Below, piece after piece: positions 6,865 to 17,137 of a DNA stretch of 64,000 nt. Each line of letters starts with the position of its first letter. Within the stretch, counting starts at the first letter, position 1. The position numbers were made by a program, and so were the translations under genes. This stretch comes from an uncultured Ruminococcus sp. (GTDB lineage: Bacteria; Bacillota; Clostridia; Oscillospirales; Acutalibacteraceae): the NCBI GenBank assembly GCA_902774325.1, contig CACYIC010000003.1, positions 47,852-111,851 of the forward strand. Reading direction: 5' to 3'. Under the pieces are notes generated by a model. The model searched no databases. It saw nothing but the letters and a program-made list of their open reading frames with translations, and was not told where the DNA came from.

Positions 6865-8145
6865 TTATTCGGTAAGCTCCTTAAATTCGGAAAAGTCAAA
6901 GGTGGAGAAATAATCCCTCGGAGTTTCGGCGCGGCGGATGAGCTTATAGCTTCCGTCCTCGCAGAGCAGCACCTCGGCGCTGCGGAGCTTGCCGTTGTAA
7001 TTGTAGCCCATTGAAAAGCCGTGAGCGCCCGTATCGTGGATATAGATTATATCGCCCTTGTCGATTTCGGGAAGCATACGGTCGATCGCGAACTTGTCGT
7101 TATTCTCGCAGAGTCCGCCCGTCACGTCGTACTTGTGGTCGCAGGGGGCGTTTTCCTTGCCCAAAACGGTGATATGGTGATATGAGCCGTACATGGCGGG
7201 GCGCATGAGATTCGCGGCGCAGGCGTCAAGTCCGATATAATCCTTGTAGATATGCTTCTCATGGATAGCCGTGGCGACCAGAGCGCCGAAGGGCGCGAGC
7301 ATATATCTTCCGAGCTCGGTGTATATCTCGACGTCGCCCATACCGGCGGGCACAAGGATTTTTTCAAATTCGCGTCTCACGCCCTCGCCTATAACGGCAA
7401 TATCGTTTTTGCTGTCCGTGGGCTTGTAGTCGACTCCTACTCCGCCCGAGAGGTTGATAAATTTGATGTGGACTCCCGTCTTTTCGTGAAGCCTTACGGC
7501 GAGCTTGAAAAGAATTGCGGCGAGAGCCGGATAGTAACCGTTTGAAACCGTATTTGAGGCAAGAAAGGCGTGGATGCCGAAATCCTCCGCGCCGGCTTCC
7601 TTCAGCTCGATGAACGCCTTTTCCATCTGCTCCTCGGTCATGCCGTATTTTGAGTCGCCGGGGGTGTCCATTACCTGAACGCCGTCCTCACTGTCCGAAA
7701 GCTGAAATACTCCGCCGGGATTGTAGCGGCAGCAGATCGTCTTGGGAACTCCGCAGACCTTCTTGATGAAATCAACAAAGGTGTAGTCGTCCAGATTGAT
7801 GTTCGCGCCCAGCTCGCGTGCGAGCTTCATATCCTCGACCGGAGTCACGTTTGAGCTGAACATGATCTCGCTTCCCGTGATCCCGCAAGCCTTGCAGAGC
7901 TGAAGCTCGGTGTAGGACGAGCAGTCCATGCCGCAGCCCTCCTCGGCGAGGAGCTTCATGATGTAGGGATTGGGCGTAGCCTTGACCGCGAAATATTCCT
8001 TGAAGCCCTTGTTCCAGCTGAATGCCTTGTAAAGCGCACGGGCGTTCTCCCTTATCCCCTTTTCATCATAGATATGGAAGGGCGTGGGGATATCCTTTAT
8101 GATCTCCTTAGCCTTCTCAAGCGTGATAAACGGTTTCTTTTCCAT
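6865..8145 (-). CDS. lysA: Diaminopimelate decarboxylase
   Basis: 426 residues, a fold-type III PLP enzyme. The PLP lysine is in YFAVKATPNP (Lys55). Later motifs are the Gly-rich phosphate-binding loop LSGGVGVDY, GEGVRREFEKI, YTELGRYMLAP and the active-site Cys region GGLCENND. It converts meso-diaminopimelate to lysine and CO2 in the last step of lysine synthesis in the cytoplasm. It starts with a GGAGGAATAAGG ribosome site almost touching the end of engB, so it is the last gene of a lon-engB-lysA unit, closed by a terminator at 6790-6831. The low similarity to classical short LysA leaves carboxynorspermidine-type decarboxylases as a remote alternative. Confidence 0.85.
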   Translation of the reverse strand: MEKKPFITLEKAKEIIKDIPTPFHIYDEKGIRENARALYKAFSWNKGFKEYFAVKATPNPYIMKLLAEEGCGMDCSSYTELQLCKACGITGSEIMFSSNVTPVEDMKLARELGANINLDDYTFVDFIKKVCGVPKTICCRYNPGGVFQLSDSEDGVQVMDTPGDSKYGMTEEQMEKAFIELKEAGAEDFGIHAFLASNTVSNGYYPALAAILFKLAVRLHEKTGVHIKFINLSGGVGVDYKPTDSKNDIAVIGEGVRREFEKILVPAGMGDVEIYTELGRYMLAPFGALVATAIHEKHIYKDYIGLDACAANLMRPAMYGSYHHITVLGKENAPCDHKYDVTGGLCENNDKFAIDRMLPEIDKGDIIYIHDTGAHGFSMGYNYNGKLRSAEVLLCEDGSYKLIRRAETPRDYFSTFDFSEFKELTE

Positions 8146-8147
8146 CC

Positions 8148-8756
8148 TTATTCCTCCATTATACCCGAATTAAAATCTTCAATATACTCCCCGATCGTCT
8201 GCTTGACGTCGTCGAGACCGCTTCCGTCTATCGCGGAAAACGGTATAAGCTCTATACCCTCATAAGCCTCAAGCTCGTCCATTACCTCCTCAATGCGCTT
8301 CTCATAAGCCGTCTTTTTCAGCTTGTCCTTCTTTGTGAGGACAATGACAAAGGGGGCGTTGCACTGATAAAGGAAGTTGAGCATATCATAATCATCCTTG
8401 GTGGGCTTGTGGCGGATATCAATGATCTGAACGATCAGCGCGATATTCCTGCCGGCGGAGAGATATCCCTCCACAAGAGAAGCCCATCTTTCCTTCTCAG
8501 CCTTCGAGACCTTCGCGTAGCCGTAGCCCGGAAGATCGACCATGCGGAAGTCCCGCAGCTTATAAAAATTAATCGTCGCGGTTTTGCCGGGCTGGGCACT
8601 TACTCTCGCGAGAGCCTTGCGCTGCACCAGCTTATTTATCAGCGAGGATTTTCCGACGTTTGAGTGACCGGAGAATACCACCTCCGGCATATCTGACGGC
8701 GGAAGCTGCTTTACGGTCCCCGCCGCGAATTCAAAGCTCACTTCATTAAAATTCAT
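8148..8756 (-). CDS. engB: Ribosome biogenesis GTPase EngB/YsxC
   Basis: 202 residues, the full TrmE-Era-EngA-YihA type G domain. G1 GHSNVGKSS (30-38), G3 DLPGYG (74-79), G4 TKKDK (about 142). The lengthened DLPGYGYAKVSKAEKERW after G3 is diagnostic of EngB. It acts in late assembly of the large ribosomal subunit. It lies 9 bases downstream of lon, the usual lon-engB neighbour pair in Firmicutes, with a GGAGG ribosome site. Confidence 0.95.
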   Translation of the reverse strand: MNFNEVSFEFAAGTVKQLPPSDMPEVVFSGHSNVGKSSLINKLVQRKALARVSAQPGKTATINFYKLRDFRMVDLPGYGYAKVSKAEKERWASLVEGYLSAGRNIALIVQIIDIRHKPTKDDYDMLNFLYQCNAPFVIVLTKKDKLKKTAYEKRIEEVMDELEAYEGIELIPFSAIDGSGLDDVKQTIGEYIEDFNSGIMEE

Positions 8757-8765
8757 ATCCGCCTC

Positions 8766-11171
8766 CTATTGCTTGACGCTCTGAGGCACAGCCTGAGAAG
8801 CGGGATGAAGCAGGATATCGTTCCACGCGCGCTCGCTGACCTGTATGGGATTGATCACCGCCAGCGAGATAACGTCCTTGAACTCCTCAACGGGCACAAA
8901 GGTGATCCTGTCCCTCACAACGGGGTCAAACTCGCTGATATCAGGCTCGTTGGGCTTGGGGATGATAACGGTCGAAATGCCGTGCTTATATGCCGCCATG
9001 CTCTTTTCCTTGAGTCCTCCGATAGCCAGCACCTTGCCGCGCAGGGTGATCTCGCCCGTCATAGCGATATCATGGCGCACCGGCTTGCCGGAAAGCGCCG
9101 AATAGATCGCCGTCGCCATGGTAATGCCCGCGGAGGGTCCGTCCTTGGGCACAGCGCCCTCGGGAGCATGGATATGGATATCCTTGTTCTTGTGAAAATC
9201 CGAGTCGATACCGAGTACGTTGGCGTGACTGCGGATGCAGTTGATCGCGATCTTAGCCGACTCCTTCATGACGTCGCCGAGCGAGCCCGTGAGCTCGATC
9301 TTTCCCGAGCCGTCCATGAGCGCGACCTCGATAGGCAGCAGCTCGCCGCCGACGGAAGTCCATGCGAGTCCGTTCACAACGCCGATCTCGTCCTTCTTGC
9401 CGAGAGCCTCGGGCAGATATTTCTTCTTGCCCAGCAGCTCGGGAATAAGCTTTTCGTCGATTTTGAAGCTATCCTCGGCGTTTTCGAGCTTTCTGACCGC
9501 GCACTTGCGCATTATGGAAGCGATCACTCGCTCGAGCGTGCGGACGCCCGCCTCGCGGGTATAATAATCTATCAGGTAATAAATACCCTTTTGAGTGAAT
9601 TTTAATTCTTTTGAAGAAAAACCATTCAATTCAAGCTGCTTGGGGATCAAATGCTTCTTGGCTATATTGAATTTTTCCTCGCGGGTGTAGCTGTTGATCT
9701 CGATAAGCTCCATCCTGTCGAGCAGGGGCGCGGGGATCGTGCTCATATCGTTCGCGGTCGTTATGAAAATAACGTTTGAGAGATCGAAGGGCACGTCGAT
9801 ATAGTGATCCACAAACTTGTTGTTCTGCTCGATATCGAGCACCTCGAGCAGAGCCGAGGTCGGATCGCCCTTGTAGTCGCTGGCGAGCTTGTCTATCTCG
9901 TCGAGGATTATCAGGGGATTGTTTGAGCCCGCGTTCTGGATCGCGGACATGATCCGTCCGGAGATAGAGCCGATATAGGTGCGGCGGTGACCGCGGATCT
10001 CAGCCTCATCCCTGACGCCGCCGAGCGCGATTCGCTGGCAGTTCCTGCCGATAGCGTCGGCGATCGACTTGGCGATAGAGGTTTTTCCGACTCCGGGAGG
10101 TCCCACAAAGCAGATGACCTGTCCCTTTTGCTTGTCGCTGAGAAGTCGGACGGCGAGCTGCTCTATGATGCGCTCCTTGATTTTTTCGAGTCCGAAGTGA
10201 GTTTTGTCAAGCTCCCTGCGGATCCTCGAAATATTGATCTTGTCCTTTGTGGACTTGTTCCAGGGCAGATCGAGAACCGTGTCGAGGTAGGTGCGGATCA
10301 CCGACGCCTCCTGGCTGCCGTAAGGCATTTTCATCAGCTTGCGGCATTCCTTGAGCAGAACCTCCTCGGATTTCTCGTCGAGCTTGAGCTCCTCGATCCT
10401 GGCGGTGTACTCCTCCGCTTCCTCAGCGGGGTTGTCGTCCTCGCCCAGCTCCTCGTCTATTATCTTTCTCTGCTCTCTGAGGAAGAAATCGCGCTGGCTT
10501 TCGTCTATCCTCATGCGCGCCGCGCGGGTGATCTCGTCCTCTATCTTTAATATGTAATTTTCGTTTACAAGAACGTCAAGCACCAATTCAAGGCGCTCCC
10601 CGGGTGAGATGGTTTCAAGTATCTCCTGCTTGGTGACATAATCGAGGTTGATATTGCCCGCGATATAATCCGCGAGCTCGCCCGCCCGACGGCAGAGCGC
10701 GACCTTGAATATGATATCCGGCGCCATTTTCGGAGCGATCTCCATATACTCCTCAAACTGCTTTTTGAGCGCCCTCATGACAGCCGCCTCATGGGTATCG
10801 GGCTCTTCCTGCTTTTCGGGGATGCTCTCTACCTCCGCGATGATAAAATCCTTTTCCCTGACGGGCGATAGCATTTTGGCGCGGAACTTGCCTTCTATCA
10901 CTATTCTGGTGACGTTGTCGGGCTGCTTGAGCACCTGGATCACCTTTGCTATTACTCCAACCTTATACAGATCCTTGTATTTCGGGTCATTTCCCGTGGG
11001 ATCCTTTTGTGCGACAAGAAAAATAAGCTGATCGTGCTCCATAGCTCTTCTGATCGCCTGGACGCTCTTATCCCTGCCCACATCAAAATGGATAAGAGAT
11101 TTTGGATATACAACCAAGCCCCTCAGTGGAAGAACCGGGACTTCAAAAACGCTGTTTTTTACGGTATCCAT
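8766..11171 (-). CDS. lon: ATP-dependent protease Lon
   Basis: 801 residues, standard LonA length. The N-terminal substrate domain (VPVLPLRGLVVYPKSLIHFDVGR) is followed by a coiled region, an AAA+ domain with Walker A GPPGVGKTS and Walker B PLIILDEIDK, and a C-terminal Ser/Lys protease domain with the catalytic Ser in KDGPSAGITMA and Lys in LRGKVLAIGGLKEK. A cytoplasmic hexamer that degrades misfolded and regulatory proteins. It heads the lon-engB-lysA group; its upstream region holds several palindromes. Confidence 0.97.
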   Translation of the reverse strand: MDTVKNSVFEVPVLPLRGLVVYPKSLIHFDVGRDKSVQAIRRAMEHDQLIFLVAQKDPTGNDPKYKDLYKVGVIAKVIQVLKQPDNVTRIVIEGKFRAKMLSPVREKDFIIAEVESIPEKQEEPDTHEAAVMRALKKQFEEYMEIAPKMAPDIIFKVALCRRAGELADYIAGNINLDYVTKQEILETISPGERLELVLDVLVNENYILKIEDEITRAARMRIDESQRDFFLREQRKIIDEELGEDDNPAEEAEEYTARIEELKLDEKSEEVLLKECRKLMKMPYGSQEASVIRTYLDTVLDLPWNKSTKDKINISRIRRELDKTHFGLEKIKERIIEQLAVRLLSDKQKGQVICFVGPPGVGKTSIAKSIADAIGRNCQRIALGGVRDEAEIRGHRRTYIGSISGRIMSAIQNAGSNNPLIILDEIDKLASDYKGDPTSALLEVLDIEQNNKFVDHYIDVPFDLSNVIFITTANDMSTIPAPLLDRMELIEINSYTREEKFNIAKKHLIPKQLELNGFSSKELKFTQKGIYYLIDYYTREAGVRTLERVIASIMRKCAVRKLENAEDSFKIDEKLIPELLGKKKYLPEALGKKDEIGVVNGLAWTSVGGELLPIEVALMDGSGKIELTGSLGDVMKESAKIAINCIRSHANVLGIDSDFHKNKDIHIHAPEGAVPKDGPSAGITMATAIYSALSGKPVRHDIAMTGEITLRGKVLAIGGLKEKSMAAYKHGISTVIIPKPNEPDISEFDPVVRDRITFVPVEEFKDVISLAVINPIQVSERAWNDILLHPASQAVPQSVKQ

Positions 11172-11227
11172 TTTGTTTTCCTTTCCGTTGCTTCTAAAAC
11201 TCTATCGGAGAGAATCGTCTGCTTTCA

Positions 11228-11233
11228 ATTATA
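11228..11233 (-). promoter_or_regulatory. Possible -10 box for lon
   Basis: TATAAT on the minus strand about 57 bases before the lon start, within an AT-rich stretch. No convincing -35 lies at 16-18 bp, so an alternative sigma factor or an activator may be involved. Confidence 0.4.
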
Positions 11234-11281
11234 TATAATATATAAGCATAATAATTTAGCATTATTTGCTGATTCGGATAG

Positions 11282-11331
11282 GCTGATAAATTATCAGCGC
11301 AATAAAGTATTTGCTTTGTCAACTGACAAAG
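11282..11331. promoter_or_regulatory. Two perfect palindromes upstream of lon
   Basis: GCTGATAA-A-TTATCAGC (11282-11298) and CTTTGTCA-AC-TGACAAAG (11314-11331) are perfect inverted repeats in the clpX-lon gap. A third, shorter one (CCGATATCGG) is at 11373-11382. None matches CIRCE or the CtsR direct repeat. They are probable operators for a heat-shock or protease regulator, identity unknown. Confidence 0.45.
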
Positions 11332-11418
11332 GGCAATATCGCAGAACGGCAGCAGCCGAAATGCGGTATCGCCCGATATCGGAATAGGTCAACACATATA
11401 AATCAATCGGCGAAGGAA

Positions 11419-12747
11419 TTATGCCGGACTGCGCTTTGAGCGCTTACCGATTTCTTTTTTGGGGAGCTTCACCGGAAAGACTTTTTTCTCCTTGCGGCGG
11501 GTGATCTGGGGCTGCGCGCCGTCCTCTACAACAGACTTGGAGATAACTATGCGGTCGATAGTTTCATCCGAAGGCGTCTCGTACATCAAATCGCGGAGGA
11601 TATCCTCCATGATGCCGCGCAGTCCGCGGGCGCCTGTATGCTGGTCGTGAGCGCGCTGAGCAATCGCCCTGAGCGCTTCATCCTCAAAATACAGCTCCAC
11701 CCCGTCGAGCTCAAAGAGCTTTTTGAACTGGGAAACAATAGAGTTTTTCGGAACGGTCAGTATCTGTATCAGAGCGTCCGTATCAAGACCGCTGAGAGCG
11801 GTTATTACGGGAAGTCTGCCTATGAGCTCGGGGATGATCCCGAATTTGATCAGATCCTGAGCCGTGACCTCCTTCATCCAGTCGGTATCGTCAAGCTCCT
11901 TTCGGGACTTGACGACCGATTCAAAGCCGATGACCGAATTGTTCTGGCGCTTCTCGACGATTTTTTCAAGTCCGTCAAAGGCGCCGCCGCAAATAAAGAG
12001 GATATTTTTGGTGTCGATCTGTATAAATTCCTGCTGAGGGTGCTTTCTGCCTCCCTGGGGAGGAACGTTAGCGACCGTACCCTCAACGATCTTCAGCAAG
12101 GCCTGCTGAACTCCCTCGCCGCTTACGTCGCGGGTGATCGAGGGGTTCTCGGACTTGCGGGCGATCTTATCTATTTCATCAATATAAATTATTCCGCATT
12201 CGGCGCGCTCGATCTCATAATCCGCCGCCTGAATGAGCTTGAGGAGGATGTTTTCAACATCCTCGCCGACATATCCCGCCTCTGTCAGAGTCGTGGCGTC
12301 GGCGATGGCAAACGGAACGTCAAGAGCCTTTGCGAGCGTCTGGGCAAGAAGGGTCTTTCCAACGCCCGTGGGTCCGAGCAGGAGCACGTTGCTCTTCGCG
12401 AACTCAACGGAATCGTCGCCCGAGAAAACACGCTTGTAGTGGTTGTAGACAGCCACGCTCAAGGTGACCTTGGCTTCGTCCTGTCCGATAACATATTCAT
12501 CGAGGATCGCCTTGATCTCCTTGGGCTTCAAAAGCTCCGAGAAATCCTGCTCCGGAAGCTCGGGAGCGGCGGGGCCGCTTAAACTGTCCCTTCTGATCTC
12601 GCCCGACTGCTCGAGTATGCTCATGCACAGCTCCACGCAATGATCACAGATATATGCTCCGTTGCCGGAGATCAGACGGTTCGCCATATTCTGAGGCTTG
12701 CCGCAGAAAGAGCAGTAGATTTCCTTTTCGTTGTTCTTGTTAGCCAT
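11419..12747 (-). CDS. clpX: ClpX, ATPase subunit of ClpXP protease
   Basis: 442 residues. The N-terminal zinc-binding domain has Cys12, Cys15, Cys34 and Cys37 (CSFCGKP and CDHCVELC). The AAA+ module has Walker A GPTGVGKT, Walker [10 protein letters not shown] and the pore loop GYVGEDVEN. An IGF-type loop (NSVIGFES) docks ClpP. It unfolds tagged proteins and feeds them into ClpP. It lies 14 bases downstream of clpP in the conserved order tig-clpP-clpX. Confidence 0.97.
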   Translation of the reverse strand: MANKNNEKEIYCSFCGKPQNMANRLISGNGAYICDHCVELCMSILEQSGEIRRDSLSGPAAPELPEQDFSELLKPKEIKAILDEYVIGQDEAKVTLSVAVYNHYKRVFSGDDSVEFAKSNVLLLGPTGVGKTLLAQTLAKALDVPFAIADATTLTEAGYVGEDVENILLKLIQAADYEIERAECGIIYIDEIDKIARKSENPSITRDVSGEGVQQALLKIVEGTVANVPPQGGRKHPQQEFIQIDTKNILFICGGAFDGLEKIVEKRQNNSVIGFESVVKSRKELDDTDWMKEVTAQDLIKFGIIPELIGRLPVITALSGLDTDALIQILTVPKNSIVSQFKKLFELDGVELYFEDEALRAIAQRAHDQHTGARGLRGIMEDILRDLMYETPSDETIDRIVISKSVVEDGAQPQITRRKEKKVFPVKLPKKEIGKRSKRSPA

Positions 12748-12761
12748 GAGAAGTCCTCGCC

Positions 12762-13343
12762 TTATCTTTTGTCGATAACCTTATCTATCAAACCGTATTC
12801 CAAAGCCTGCTGAGCGGTCATAAAATTATCGCGCTCCGTATCCTGCTTTACGATATCCAGGGGCTTGCCCGTATTCTCGGAAAGGATCCTGTTGAGTCTT
12901 TCCTTGATGTCGAGCATATATCGGGTATGGATCTCCATATCGGTCGCCTGACCCTGGAAGCCGCCGAGCGGCTGATGGATCATGATGGTGCTGTTGGGAA
13001 GCGCGATCCTCTTTCCCTTTGTTCCGGAAGAGAGAAGAAACGCGCCCATGCTGGCAGCCATGCCCATGCAGATCGTTGAGACGTCGCACTTGATGTAGCG
13101 GATAGTATCAAAAATCGAGAAGCCGGCGGTAACGGAGCCGCCCGGGCTGTTGATATACAGGAAGATATCCTTGGTGGGGTCTACGCTCTCGAGATAAAGC
13201 AGCTGAGCCACTACGATGCTCGCGGTGGTATCGTTCACTTCATCGGTGAGCATTACTATTCTGTCGTTGAGCAGGCGGGAGTAGATATCGTAAGAACGCT
13301 CGCCGCGGTTGGTCTGCTCTACTACATAAGGTACCAATGCCAT
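12762..13343 (-). CDS. clpP: ClpP protease subunit
   Basis: 193 residues from the ATG at 13343 (AAGGAT ribosome site); the frame is open further upstream but that part has no family similarity. Catalytic triad Ser98 (GMAASMGAF), His123 (MIHQP) and Asp172. Forms the double-heptamer chamber of ClpXP in the cytoplasm. Lies between tig and clpX in one operon. Confidence 0.96.
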   Translation of the reverse strand: MALVPYVVEQTNRGERSYDIYSRLLNDRIVMLTDEVNDTTASIVVAQLLYLESVDPTKDIFLYINSPGGSVTAGFSIFDTIRYIKCDVSTICMGMAASMGAFLLSSGTKGKRIALPNSTIMIHQPLGGFQGQATDMEIHTRYMLDIKERLNRILSENTGKPLDIVKQDTERDNFMTAQQALEYGLIDKVIDKR

Positions 13344-13431
13344 AATATCATATCCTTTCCAAAATATAAATATATGAATTACAAGGGTAATTATTCGTCT
13401 CGGGAGGATTATTTGGTGACGGTGTTTTCCT

Positions 13432-14643
13432 TTACGAGGGAACCGCTGCCTTGACCTTGTCGATCTCCATCTTGTACTGCTCGGCAAGCTCCGCGAACTC
13501 CGCCTCAAGATCGGCGTCTGTCACCTCGATATTCTCCTTGCGGGCGATAGCCTCAAGGGCGAGTCTGAGCTTTACTCTCTTCTCCGCCTCATCCCTGTAC
13601 ATATTCTTGAGGGCGTCGAGATCCATTCCCATATAGGACATATAGGTTTCCATATTCATGCCCTGAGTGCGCAGACGCATATCAAAGTCGCGGATCATCT
13701 CGTTCACCTGATTATCGTACATCGCCTCGGGGATCTCGCCCTGAGCGAGCTCCATGAGCTTCTCGGAAACCTGATTGTCGAGATCCTTCTCCGCCTCGTC
13801 GATAAGGCGCTTCTCAATTGTCTCTCTGAGCTCCTCCTTGTATTCCTCAAGCGTCCCCTTCTCGGATACGTCCTGAACAAATTCGTCGTCTACCTCGGGG
13901 AGCTCCTTGGACTTGATCTCGTGGAGCTTGATCTTGAATTCGGCTTCCTTGCCGGAAAGCTCCTCAGCCTGATAATCCTCGGGGAAGGTCACAAAAATCG
14001 AGAACTCCTCGCCGGCGCTGTGACCGACAAGCTGATCCTCAAAGCCGGGGATGAAGCTGCCGCTGCCGAGCACGAGGTTGAAGCTTTCCGCCTTGCCGCC
14101 CTCAAAGGCTGTGCCGTCGACAAAGCCCTCAAAGTCGATCACAACGGTATCGCCGTTCTGAGCCGCTCTGTCCTCAACCGTAACAAGGCGGGAATTGCGG
14201 TCTCTTACCTTCTCGATCTCCTCGTTGATGTGATCCTCAGTCACCTCGGTGGACTTCTTCTCGATCTCGATGCCCTTGTAGCCGTCGATCTCGAGCTCGG
14301 GCTCGACTACGATCTCAGCCTTGAAGGTAACACCGTCCGCGTCCGCTTCAACGACCTCGACAGACTCGACGTTCACAAGCTTCAAGCCCGCTTCCTCAGA
14401 CGCCTCGATGAGCGCGTCGGGATAGCAATCCTTGATCGCGTCGTCATAGAACACCTCGGTGCCGTACATCTTCTCAATGATCCTTCTGGGAGCCTTGCCC
14501 TTGCGGAAGCCCTGGATATTGATGCTCTTTACCTGTCTTTTGTAAACCCTGTTGATTGCCTTTTCAAAGGTCTCGCCGTCAATGGTGATGACCAGCTCGT
14601 AAGTATTTGCGGCGTCCTTTTTTGTTGTTTCCTTTAATGCCAT
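13432..14643 (-). CDS. tig: Trigger factor chaperone
   Basis: 403 residues from the ATG at 14643, six bases after GGAGGAATT. The ribosome-binding N-domain carries the GFRKGKAP signature, followed by an FKBP-type prolyl isomerase domain ([15 protein letters not shown] to about residue 240) and a long helical C-domain. Binds nascent chains at the ribosome exit. First gene of the tig-clpP-clpX operon, behind a strong promoter at 14702-14730. Confidence 0.97.
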   Translation of the reverse strand: MALKETTKKDAANTYELVITIDGETFEKAINRVYKRQVKSINIQGFRKGKAPRRIIEKMYGTEVFYDDAIKDCYPDALIEASEEAGLKLVNVESVEVVEADADGVTFKAEIVVEPELEIDGYKGIEIEKKSTEVTEDHINEEIEKVRDRNSRLVTVEDRAAQNGDTVVIDFEGFVDGTAFEGGKAESFNLVLGSGSFIPGFEDQLVGHSAGEEFSIFVTFPEDYQAEELSGKEAEFKIKLHEIKSKELPEVDDEFVQDVSEKGTLEEYKEELRETIEKRLIDEAEKDLDNQVSEKLMELAQGEIPEAMYDNQVNEMIRDFDMRLRTQGMNMETYMSYMGMDLDALKNMYRDEAEKRVKLRLALEAIARKENIEVTDADLEAEFAELAEQYKMEIDKVKAAVPS

Positions 14644-14701
14644 TTTGAATTCCTCCAATTATTCTTTTTATCATGTTTCCTGATTTGTAGGTATTTATAT
14701 T

Positions 14702-14730
14702 ATTATATCACAAACAGCCTGATAAATCAA
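14702..14730 (-). promoter_or_regulatory. SigA promoter of tig-clpP-clpX
   Basis: TTGATT (14730-14725), 17-bp spacer, TATAAT (14707-14702) preceded by TGA, giving an extended -10 box. Confidence 0.85.
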
Positions 14731-14738
14731 GTGCGCGA

Positions 14739-15428
14739 TCATCTCACCAAAACCGGCATAAAACCGACTCTGTCGCATGAAATGAGGCGAAAATCTATTC
14801 CCTTGTATTCGCCCTCGCAGGCAAGCCTGAAGCCTCGCTTTCCGTGGATATGCCCGTAGTAGCACTTTTTTATCTCATACTCCGACAATACCTCCATGAT
14901 CTCGGAGCACTCGATCCCGCGGTAGCAGGGCGGATAGTGAAGGAAAACCACGGGCTCCTTCCCTGTCGCCGCCGCGGCGTCGAGCGACATTCTGAGTCTG
15001 CCGACCTCGCGGTTGAGTACCTTTATATCCTCGGGAGTATCGTTTTCGAGAAACCAACCCCGGGTCCCGCATACCGCGAACTCTCCGACCTCATAAGCGT
15101 TGTTGAAAAGGATCGAGATCGAATCAAGCCCGTTTTCGGTCAGAAAGGCGTCGATCTTGCTCTTGGTTGCCCACCAGTAATCATGGTTGCCCTTGAGAAA
15201 AATCTTTTTGCCGGGCAGCTCATGAATAAATTTGAAGTCGGCGTAAGCCTCCTCGAGCTTCATTGCCCAGGAAATATCTCCGGCTATGACGACCGTATCC
15301 TCCTCCGTGACGAGCTTTTTCCAATTTTCGCTGAGCCGCTGAGCGTAATTGTCCCAGCCCGCGAAAACATCCATGGGCTTTTCCTCGCCGAGCGAGAGGT
15401 GAGTATCCGCTATCGCGTAAAGCGACAT
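14739..15428 (-). CDS. Calcineurin-like metallophosphoesterase
   Basis: 229 residues. Metal-binding blocks of the family are visible: IADTHLS (block I, Asp-His), VIAGDISWA (GD block), LKGNHDYWW (GNHD block) and YGHIHGK near the C-terminus (GHxH). A cytoplasmic dinuclear-metal phosphoesterase of unknown substrate. The start codon shares a base with the thrC stop (TGATG), so it is translationally coupled to threonine synthase, though no functional link is known. Confidence 0.85.
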   Translation of the reverse strand: MSLYAIADTHLSLGEEKPMDVFAGWDNYAQRLSENWKKLVTEEDTVVIAGDISWAMKLEEAYADFKFIHELPGKKIFLKGNHDYWWATKSKIDAFLTENGLDSISILFNNAYEVGEFAVCGTRGWFLENDTPEDIKVLNREVGRLRMSLDAAAATGKEPVVFLHYPPCYRGIECSEIMEVLSEYEIKKCYYGHIHGKRGFRLACEGEYKGIDFRLISCDRVGFMPVLVR

Positions 15429-16936
15429 CAGCCGATTCCCAGAGCAGAGAGCACAAACTCCCGCATGGCGTCGGGCTCCGTGACAGCGGAGAAGCGCGCC
15501 GTTTTGTCCTTGAGTCCCGCGAGAGGGGCGGGCACGGGCATTCCCGTGAGCTCGTTGAGCTTGTCGACCATCTCAAACTCGGTTTCGGGAAGATCGATAT
15601 CGGGAGCGACAGCCTCTAAAACGGCTTTCGAGAATTTGTAGGGGCTCGCGGTGGAGGCGATCACCGACGGGGTAAGGTCGCCGGTCTCCCTGACGTACTG
15701 CTCGTAAACGCCGACCGCGACCGCGGTGTGGGTGTCGCAGAGATAACTCTCCTGAGTGAAGAGCCTGTTGATCGTCGCCTGAGTCTGCCTGTCGTCGCAG
15801 AAGCCGCCGTAGAATTTTTTGCCGATCACCGACTTGACCTCATCGGTGACCTCGTATTTGCCCTCGCCCTTGAGCGCGTTCATCCACGCGCGGGTAGCTT
15901 TGTCGTCGTTTCCGGTCAGATTGTAGAGCAGACGCTCGAGATTGCTGGAAACCAGGATATCCATCGAGGGCGACATGGTGGTATAAAACTGCCTGTTCTT
16001 ATCGTAAACGCCCGTTTTGATAAAATCGGTCAGGACGTTGTTTGAGTTTGAGGCGCAGATAAATTTCTTTATCGGAAGTCCCATCAGGCTCGCGTAGTAG
16101 GACGCGAGGATGTTTCCGAAGTTGCCGGTGGGAACGACGACATTTATCGGATCACCGAAGGCTATCTTTCCGTCGTTGACCAGATCGCAGTACGCCGAAA
16201 TATAATAAACGATCTGAGGAAGCAGTCTGCCCCAGTTGATCGAGTTGGCTGACGAGAAAAGCATATTGTTTTCCGCGAGCTTTTCCGAGATCTCGGGAGT
16301 CGTGAATATCCTTTTCACTCCGGTCTGAGCGTCGTCAAAATTGCCCTTGATCGCGCAGACGTTGACGTTTTTGCCCTCCTGAGTGTTCATCTGGTGCTTC
16401 TGCATGGGGCTGACGCCGTTCACGGGATAGAACACGATGATCTTTGTGTGTTCAACATCCTTGAAGCCCTCGAGAGCCGCCTTGCCGGTATCGCCCGAGG
16501 TAGCGACCAAAATCACCGCGTCCTTGCCGTCGCAGGTCTTTTTGAGCGAGCGGGTCAGAAGATGCGGGAGGATCTGAAGCGCCATATCCTTGAAGGCACA
16601 GGTCGGACCGTGCCAAAGCTCGAGAATGTTGAGCGGTACTCCGTCAAGCTTTGTATACGCCAGGGGCGCGGGATTTTCCGAGCCGAATTTTTCGGCGGTG
16701 TAAGCGCTGTCAACGCAGGCTTCGATCTCTTCGGCGCTGAAATCTGTCAGGAAATCGGAGAAAACCTTCTTCGCCCTGCCCTTGTAATCCTCGCCGAGCA
16801 AGGTCTTGAAATCAGCCTCGCCGTACTTAGGAAACTCCTGAGGAACAAACAGACCGCCGTCCTTGGAAATGCCCTGAGCTATCGCCTGCGCCGAGGAGAC
16901 AATCTCGGAGGCGTTCTGCGTACTGTTATACAACAT
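15428..16936 (-). CDS. thrC: Threonine synthase
   Basis: 502 residues from the ATG at 16936, with AAGGA nine bases upstream. A long-form ThrC: N-terminal lobe with FVPQEFP, PLP lysine motif LWHGPTCAFKDMALQ, the loop VATSGDTGKAAL, and VPTGNFGNILA for phosphate binding. Converts phosphohomoserine to threonine, PLP-dependent, cytoplasmic. A consensus promoter (16973-17001) lies directly upstream. Confidence 0.95.
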   Translation of the reverse strand: MLYNSTQNASEIVSSAQAIAQGISKDGGLFVPQEFPKYGEADFKTLLGEDYKGRAKKVFSDFLTDFSAEEIEACVDSAYTAEKFGSENPAPLAYTKLDGVPLNILELWHGPTCAFKDMALQILPHLLTRSLKKTCDGKDAVILVATSGDTGKAALEGFKDVEHTKIIVFYPVNGVSPMQKHQMNTQEGKNVNVCAIKGNFDDAQTGVKRIFTTPEISEKLAENNMLFSSANSINWGRLLPQIVYYISAYCDLVNDGKIAFGDPINVVVPTGNFGNILASYYASLMGLPIKKFICASNSNNVLTDFIKTGVYDKNRQFYTTMSPSMDILVSSNLERLLYNLTGNDDKATRAWMNALKGEGKYEVTDEVKSVIGKKFYGGFCDDRQTQATINRLFTQESYLCDTHTAVAVGVYEQYVRETGDLTPSVIASTASPYKFSKAVLEAVAPDIDLPETEFEMVDKLNELTGMPVPAPLAGLKDKTARFSAVTEPDAMREFVLSALGIG

Positions 16937-16972
16937 TTCTATCATCCTTCCTGTGTCATTAAACAACTATTT

Positions 16973-17001
16973 ATTTTACTACAAAAAAGAATGAATGTCA
17001 A
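16973..17001 (-). promoter_or_regulatory. SigA promoter of thrC
   Basis: TTGACA (17001-16996), 17-bp spacer, TAAAAT (16978-16973), about 37 bp before the chosen start. Confidence 0.88.
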
Positions 17002-17137
17002 AGAAATCCGCGATTTTATGCGGTTTTTGGGGGATTTTCTTTGAATCCTTTCAATCCCGGGAAAAATAAAGCCGGTTTTTGTGCAAATTACTGTAAATAT
17101 AGTCCGCGCCGGGTCGGTTCTTCCGATGAACAGTCTG

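Noticed and set aside
11317-11322. TTGACA upstream of lon as a -35 box
   Set aside because: No -10-like hexamer lies 16-18 bases downstream; the sequence is better explained as half of a palindrome.
12762-13508. Longer ClpP with 55 extra N-terminal residues
   Set aside because: The extension has no family similarity and the ATG at 13343 has a proper ribosome site.
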